Shown one piece after another: positions 19,992-24,112 of a DNA stretch of 24,112 nt. The position numbers were made by a program, and so were the translations under genes. This DNA comes from Actinomycetes bacterium. GTDB taxonomy: Bacteria > Actinomycetota > Coriobacteriia > Coriobacteriales > Eggerthellaceae. The DNA lies in assembly GCA_023403475.1 (NCBI GenBank), contig JAEYEL010000118.1, positions 1 through 24,112 of the forward strand, written 5' to 3'. The notes beneath the pieces were generated by a model, which saw only the letters and a list, made by a program, of their open reading frames with translations, was not told where the DNA came from and made no database searches. How positions within the stretch are numbered: position 1 is the stretch's first letter; every line of letters begins with the position of its first letter.

Positions 19992-21699
19992 ACGACCCTA
20001 GCCCGGCGAGAACGGCGGCGAAGGCCACAAGAACCCCTACTATCGACTCGCCGCCGAGAACGCCGCTCGATACGATGAGGCCGGTTTCCTGCTGCGCGGC
20101 GGCGCGCGCCTTATCTTCCTGCGCATTCATTCCGGCGCGGCGGCGCTTGCATACGGCATCGTAGACCACCTTCGCCATAGCGCCTAGAAACGCCGTGAAC
20201 GACATGTAGAAGGGAAGGTACACGCCAAGCCCCAGCATCATGGCGGGGAAGTTCGCGCAGTAAAGAACGACTCCCGCCGCAAGTCCTATGGCAAACGCCG
20301 AGATGCTGGGTATGCCCGAAACCATGGTGGCCACCACCGATGCTTGGGCTGAGACGAACGCGGCCCCAGGTCCGAAGGACTCAGGCCCGTACGCGCTCAC
20401 GAGCACCGCCATGACCGCAACGGCCACGAACGCTCCGAGAAGCGATCCTATCGCTTGGCCTGTCCATTGCGCCTTGGGACTCGTTCCTATCACGTGGCCG
20501 GCATGAAAGTCGTTCATCACGTCGCCTGCCAACCCGCAGGCGACCGCGACGATGCCGGCGACGAAGAAAAGCTGCACCTGCGGCACGTTCGAGGCGGCCG
20601 CTACGGCCAGAAGCACGATAAGGCCGAATATCTCCATGGGGTCGATGCCCGTCTGTCCGACGCTTTGCGCCGCCATGGCGGTCGCGACGAACGCGAGCAC
20701 GACGACGATGACCGAAGGAAAAGGGCCTATCTGCAATCCGAAGCACACAAGAAGAGCCACCGCCGCTACGGCGAGCGCGGCAAGGCCGCCGGCCGCTCGT
20801 GCGTTTGGCGCGTCTTTTCCGCGCCCGTCCGCCTCGAAGCCGTGCGCGGCGAGCGCGCCTTGCGCGCGCATCCGCCCCGCTCGCGCAAGGCGCCATGCCT
20901 TGGGGAGAACGTCTTTGCAGATCACGCCCAAGCCCGCACCCATCATAAGGCCCATGCCCAAGCTCGAGACCACGCCTTGCCCGCCTGCAACGTCCCACCA
21001 GCCGGCCGCCGTGCCCCCCGTTATAAGCCCGAAATTCGCGAATACCGCGCCTGCGAACCACACGACGACCGCGCCCGTTCCCACAAGGAACCCCACGGCC
21101 AGAAGCATGGGGGAGTTGTAGATGCCGAAGGAAACGCCCGGAATGGAAACGCCTCCGAACAGCATGGCGGGAACGGCGCCCACCCAGTCGCGCAGTGCCG
21201 TGTAGATGCCGGCTGCGCCCATGGCGCCGAAAAGCTTCGCGCCCGTCTTCCCGCCGGCGTTGCCCGCAATGAGGGTTTGCGCGGCGGCCTCGCCAATGGG
21301 GTATTCCAGTTCGGCGTCCTCTATGAAATGGCGGCGCAGAAGCGCCGTGCACACCAAGCCCAGCACCACGCCCGCAAGGGCGACGAACAGCATGTCTATC
21401 CAGCTCACCTGATCTGCGTAGCCCAGCATCCATGCGCCGGGAACGGTGAAGGCAAGGCCGCCTGCGACCATAGCACCCGCCGACATGACGGTGTGCGTGA
21501 CGTTCGCCTCGTTGAGGTTGGCTTTCCCGCGCCCGAGCGCTTTGAGGAAGAAAAGCGAGATGATGGCCGCGAACACGATGGGCCAGGGAAGCGCTCCCAT
21601 TTTAAGCGCCGTGTAAACCGAGGCTGCGGTGATGACCGCGCAGCCCACGCAGCCTAGAACCACGCCGCGCAGGGTCAGTTGACCTTTGATGCTGTTCAT
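19990..21699 (-). CDS. OPT-family oligopeptide/metallophore transporter
   Basis: This 569-residue transporter has about 14-16 hydrophobic segments. It belongs to the oligopeptide transporter superfamily (OPT/YSL), whose members move peptides, glutathione or metal chelates with protons. Signatures include 'LTLRGVVLGCVGCAVITAASVYTALKMG' at the N-terminus, 'ELEYPIGEAAAQTLIAG', and the conserved 'GLAGDVMNDFHAGHVIGTSPKAQWTGQAIG'. A charged cytoplasmic loop of about 40 residues ('RLARAGRMRAQGALAAHGFEADGRGKDAPNARA') divides the two halves. The start at 21699 is chosen because AAGGAG lies 6 nt upstream, inside the longer version that begins at 21717. It is cotranscribed with the aminotransferase-fold gene ending about 32 bp upstream. 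Substrate is unknown. Confidence 0.9.
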   Translation of the reverse strand: MNSIKGQLTLRGVVLGCVGCAVITAASVYTALKMGALPWPIVFAAIISLFFLKALGRGKANLNEANVTHTVMSAGAMVAGGLAFTVPGAWMLGYADQVSWIDMLFVALAGVVLGLVCTALLRRHFIEDAELEYPIGEAAAQTLIAGNAGGKTGAKLFGAMGAAGIYTALRDWVGAVPAMLFGGVSIPGVSFGIYNSPMLLAVGFLVGTGAVVVWFAGAVFANFGLITGGTAAGWWDVAGGQGVVSSLGMGLMMGAGLGVICKDVLPKAWRLARAGRMRAQGALAAHGFEADGRGKDAPNARAAGGLAALAVAAVALLVCFGLQIGPFPSVIVVVLAFVATAMAAQSVGQTGIDPMEIFGLIVLLAVAAASNVPQVQLFFVAGIVAVACGLAGDVMNDFHAGHVIGTSPKAQWTGQAIGSLLGAFVAVAVMAVLVSAYGPESFGPGAAFVSAQASVVATMVSGIPSISAFAIGLAAGVVLYCANFPAMMLGLGVYLPFYMSFTAFLGAMAKVVYDAVCKRRRAGMNAQEDKARAAAQQETGLIVSSGVLGGESIVGVLVAFAAVLAGLGS

Positions 21700-21731
21700 C
21701 ATGTTCTCCTTGCTCATACGTTAGGGGTAGA

Positions 21732-22868
21732 CTATCTTGCCGGGCAGACTATCTCGCGAATGGCCGCGATAAGCTTCTCGTTGTCTTCGCGCGTGCGCAC
21801 GGCCACGCAGAAGTGCTTCGATCCGGAAAGCCCCGGAAATCCTTCGAGCTTGCGTATCAGGAAGCCGGCGAGCTGCAGCTTGCCGGCAAGCTCGCAGGTA
21901 TCCTTCACCCCGAGATCCATACCGCTTTCGTTGTCGAACGTGCACATGACGTAGTTGGCTTCGGCAGGGTAGATGTCGACGTCGGGAACGAGGTTGAGCA
22001 TGCACTGAAGCCACGGTATCTCCGCATCGAGGTATTCCCGCGTTTTTTCCAAATACCCCAGCTCTTCCATTGCAAGCTCGGCGATAACCTCCGCGAACAT
22101 GGAAACGCTCGACGAATCGAAGAACCTTCCTATCTGCCTTATGGTTTCGGGATGCGCTATGCAGTAGCTTATGGGAATGCCGGGGATGGCGTACGATTCG
22201 CATAGCGAGCGTATGACGACGAGGTTTCGGTGGTCGCGCACAAGAGGCGCCATGCTCTCGCCGCCAAGCGTGAGCTCTATGGAGCGCTCGTCCACCACGA
22301 CCCAAGCGCATGCGTCGAGATAGCGAAGCAGCGTGGCTTTGGGAAGAAGCCTGCTTGTGGGGTATCCCGGGTTCGAAAGCACGGCGGCGTCGAACACGAT
22401 GCCGTTTCTTTCCGCCGTCTGCGGGTCGGGAACCACGAACCCCGAAGGGCCGAAAATCTCTACCACGCGATGGCCCGCGTTTCCCACGGCAAGCGAGTAC
22501 TCGGCGGGGCTGGGAATGGAAACCCCCACGGAGCAGGGCTTATAGGTTTGCGCCACGGCCCTGATAAGCTCGGTTACGGTAGATCCGCACAGAAACGATT
22601 CGACCGGCATCCCGTAGCGCCGCGCGAGCACCGTGCGCATGGTGTGCGACTCCCGGTCGGGCGCGTAGCGGTAATCGCCGGCGGCAAGGGCGTCTCGGAG
22701 CGCCTTCGAAAAAGAAGGCGGCGTTCCGAGCGGGTTGGCCGTTCCTGAAAAGTCTATCCAGTTCATCTCCGTCAGCAGCTCGTAAGGCGGGGACAAGAGC
22801 TGCTCTGGAAGAAGGGTGACGGTACGGCGCACGTCGGCGTGCGTTCTCGAACCGAACAAAGCCGCCAT
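21732..22868 (-). CDS. Class I/II aminotransferase-fold protein lacking the PLP-binding lysine
   Basis: This 378-residue protein resembles HisC/CobD-type PLP enzymes over its full length: 'FSGTANPLGTPPSFSKAL', 'YRYAPDRESHTMRTVLARRYGMP', 'FLCGSTVTELIRAV', 'PSPAEYSLAVGNAGHRVVEI', 'WVVVDERSIELTLGG' and a CobD-like C-terminus 'LEGFPGLSGSKHFCVAVRTREDNEKLI'. Where family members have S-[LF]-[ST]-K followed by 'YAIPGLRLGY', this protein reads 'SLCESYAIPGIPISY': the Schiff-base lysine is Glu224 (codon GAA), and the phosphate-binding arginine is a proline. 'NPNNPTG' is also altered to 'NPGYPTS'. It is therefore unlikely to be a normal transaminase or decarboxylase. Start 22868 has AAAGGA 5 nt upstream. 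It precedes the OPT transporter gene in one operon, so a ligand-sensing or transport-linked role is possible, but that is speculation. Confidence 0.85.
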   Translation of the reverse strand: MAALFGSRTHADVRRTVTLLPEQLLSPPYELLTEMNWIDFSGTANPLGTPPSFSKALRDALAAGDYRYAPDRESHTMRTVLARRYGMPVESFLCGSTVTELIRAVAQTYKPCSVGVSIPSPAEYSLAVGNAGHRVVEIFGPSGFVVPDPQTAERNGIVFDAAVLSNPGYPTSRLLPKATLLRYLDACAWVVVDERSIELTLGGESMAPLVRDHRNLVVIRSLCESYAIPGIPISYCIAHPETIRQIGRFFDSSSVSMFAEVIAELAMEELGYLEKTREYLDAEIPWLQCMLNLVPDVDIYPAEANYVMCTFDNESGMDLGVKDTCELAGKLQLAGFLIRKLEGFPGLSGSKHFCVAVRTREDNEKLIAAIREIVCPAR

Positions 22869-22908
22869 GCGCATCCTTTCCGAGACGTGGTTTTGTGCGG
22901 GGTTGCCT

Positions 22909-22917
22909 ATCCTAGCA
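22909..22917 (-). promoter_or_regulatory. Extended -10 promoter for the aminotransferase-fold/OPT operon
   Basis: The minus strand reads TGC-TAGGAT. No fitting -35 is visible. The leader would be about 34 nt and includes the AAAGGA ribosome-binding site. Confidence 0.5.
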
Positions 22918-22943
22918 CAATTCGCCGCAGGAAGGCTCACTCG

Positions 22944-22952
22944 TGGTAGACT
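22944..22952 (+). promoter_or_regulatory. Extended -10 promoter for dinB, giving a near-leaderless mRNA
   Basis: TGG-TAGACT ends 10 bp before the dinB ATG at 22963, so transcription should begin only 2-5 nt before the start codon. This fits the absence of any Shine-Dalgarno sequence. No SOS-type CGAAC-N4-GTTCG box was found in the gap. Confidence 0.5.
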
Positions 22953-22962
22953 TATCCCCAAC

Positions 22963-24112
22963 ATGGACGAGATTTTCCTACATATGGAGCCTTGGCGAGG
23001 GCCGGCGATTCTGCTCGTGGATCTCGACGCGTTCTTCGCGTCGGTCGAGCAGCTCGATCATCCCGGCTGGAGAGGCAAGCCGGTCATCGTGGGCGGCGAT
23101 GCCGATAGGCACGGCGTCGTTTCAACATGCTCGTACGAGGCGCGCGCGTTCGGCGTGAGAAGTGCCATGCCCTCGTCGACGGCGCGTCGCCTTTGCCCCC
23201 ACGCCATATGGACGAGTGGTCGTTTCGCCCGTTACACGGAAATGTCTGTAGCCGTCATGGACGTCTTGCGCAGCGAGACGCCCCATGTGCAACAGGTGAG
23301 CATCGACGAGGCGTTCCTCGACGTGTCGCCTACGCCGGTGAACACCGAGCACCCCGCAGAAATTGCGAGCCGCATACAAAAGCGCGTCGAGGCGCTGGGC
23401 GTTACCTGCTCCATCGGCGTGGGCACGTCGAAAACCATCGCGAAAATAGCATCCGACATGGATAAGCCTCGCGGTCTCACCGTCGTTTACCCCGGCGGGG
23501 AGCGCGACTTCCTTTCTCCTTTGCCCGTGCGCGCCATGAGCGGCATAGGGGCTGCCGCCGAAAAGAAGCTGGCCGGACGCGGCGTGAGGACGCTTGGCCA
23601 GCTGGCCGCCATGGACGTGCGCGAACTTGAACGACTCTTCGGAAAGAACGGACGCGTTATGCATCTGCGTGCGAACGGGGGAGACGACGCGCCCGTTGCG
23701 CAGGACGCCGAAATCAAGTCGGTTTCGAACGAGATGACGTTCGCTCACGACCTTGCCGATCGCGCCGACGTGCAAGCGGCCCTGGGCACCATTTCGGCGA
23801 AGGTGGGTCGTCGTCTGCGTCGGCGCGGCTTGCGCGGTAGGTCGCTCAGCCTGCGCATTCGCTTCGACGATCGCAGCACGAGATCCGTTCAGCGTCAGCT
23901 GGAGAAGCCGAGCGACAACGAAAACGACTTTATGCCCGCGCTTTTCGACATGGTGGAGGAAGTGTGGCGCCCCGGCGTTTCGGTGCGCCTGCTCGGTGTG
24001 GGCGTTTCGGGGTTCGCTTCAAAGGGATACGAACAGGAAAGCCTGTTCGGCAGCGATTTCGTGACCTTGGAAAGCGAGGGGGGCAGCCCGTCTTCGGGGG
24101 GCAGCCCGTCTT
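22963..24112 (+). CDS. dinB: DNA polymerase IV, Y family (3' end outside window)
   Basis: 383 codons are visible and the frame is open at the right edge. This translesion polymerase has 'ILLVDLDAFFASVEQ' with the first catalytic Asp in the palm, 'KPVIVGGDADRHGVVSTCSYEARAFGVRSAMPS', and 'VSIDEAFLDVS' with the catalytic Asp-Glu pair. The thumb reads 'CSIGVGTSKTIAKIASDMDKPRG', a helix-hairpin-helix follows ('MSGIGAAAEKKLAGRGVRTLGQLA'), and the little-finger domain includes 'EMTFAHDLADRADV'. A beta-clamp binding motif Q-E-S-L-F occurs near residue 360, after which DinB usually ends; here a Gly/Ser/Pro tail coded by an 18-bp repeat continues. The ATG at 22963 is chosen as the first in-frame start; it lacks a Shine-Dalgarno sequence. 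It is divergent from the aminotransferase-fold gene. Confidence 0.93.
   Translation, partial: MDEIFLHMEPWRGPAILLVDLDAFFASVEQLDHPGWRGKPVIVGGDADRHGVVSTCSYEARAFGVRSAMPSSTARRLCPHAIWTSGRFARYTEMSVAVMDVLRSETPHVQQVSIDEAFLDVSPTPVNTEHPAEIASRIQKRVEALGVTCSIGVGTSKTIAKIASDMDKPRGLTVVYPGGERDFLSPLPVRAMSGIGAAAEKKLAGRGVRTLGQLAAMDVRELERLFGKNGRVMHLRANGGDDAPVAQDAEIKSVSNEMTFAHDLADRADVQAALGTISAKVGRRLRRRGLRGRSLSLRIRFDDRSTRSVQRQLEKPSDNENDFMPALFDMVEEVWRPGVSVRLLGVGVSGFASKGYEQESLFGSDFVTLESEGGSPSSGGSPS
24078..24112 (+). repeat. 18-bp tandem repeat in the dinB C-terminus
   Basis: The unit GGGGGGCAGCCCGTCTTC occurs at 24078-24095 and again from 24096 to the window edge (17 bases seen). It is in frame, encoding GGSPSS units after the clamp-binding motif. 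The total copy number lies outside the window. Confidence 0.85.

Noticed and set aside
20455..21657. 400-codon plus-strand open frame over the OPT transporter gene
   Set aside because: Antisense shadow of a membrane protein gene, with His/Arg-rich composition typical of such shadows.
22869..22962. SOS (LexA) box controlling dinB
   Set aside because: CGAAC occurs nearby (about 22846), but the matching GTTCG half at the required spacing is absent.

Overview
The window looks like the chromosome of a high-GC actinobacterium of the class Coriobacteriia, probably family Eggerthellaceae. This is inferred from a LuxR-type HTH C-terminus at the left edge, a DUF6110-like protein paired with a P1B ATPase, NfeD/SPFH, OPT and NCS2 transporters, and the general codon style. 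No rRNA or tRNA gene was seen, so genus cannot be fixed.

Layout, left to right. (1) 1-2882: the end of a LuxR-family regulator, then a two-gene metal-transport unit with its own sigma-70-like promoter: a small one-helix membrane protein and a P1B-type ATPase whose usual CPC/SPC motif is replaced by YSC. (2) 2883-3580: a gene-free stretch built from three families of degenerate repeats. (3) 3461-7050: rnhA, a yfcE-like phosphoesterase, dgt and the approach to dnaG. Their intergenic gaps hold eight copies (five exact, three with one mismatch) of the ParB/Spo0J-type palindrome TGTTTCACGTGAAACA, so this looks like a centromere (parS) cluster. (4) dnaG, then a convergent, translationally coupled nfeD-SPFH membrane operon. 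(5) 10958-12933: a secreted Cys-rich protein, an ECF sigma factor and an RsgI-like transmembrane anti-sigma factor, the last two overlapping by ATGA. (6) 13130-16296: an AzgA/PbuG-type purine permease with a strong terminator, a lower-GC AAA/DUF4143 ATPase gene, and a 110-bp second, diverged copy of the permease 3' end, which together suggest an insertion or replacement event. (7) pta, divergent from a cell-surface pair, glf and a GT2 glycosyltransferase whose N-terminus is a 12-bp tandem repeat; a long terminator follows. (8) An OPT-family transporter downstream of an aminotransferase-fold protein that has lost the PLP-binding lysine. (9) A divergent dinB (DNA polymerase IV) running off the right edge, apparently nearly leaderless and ending in an in-frame 18-bp repeat after its clamp-binding motif.

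Two themes recur. Several promoters are best explained by an extended -10 (TGN-TANNNT) with no good -35 box. Intergenic DNA and some coding ends contain short degenerate tandem repeats, as if this genome readily generates and keeps slippage products.

The observations most worth following up are the parS-like cluster with covarying palindromic flanks, the lysine-less aminotransferase beside an OPT transporter, the PacL-like partner of a non-CPC P1B ATPase, the ECF/RsgI-like pair, and the AAA/DUF4143 gene bracketed by permease 3' ends.
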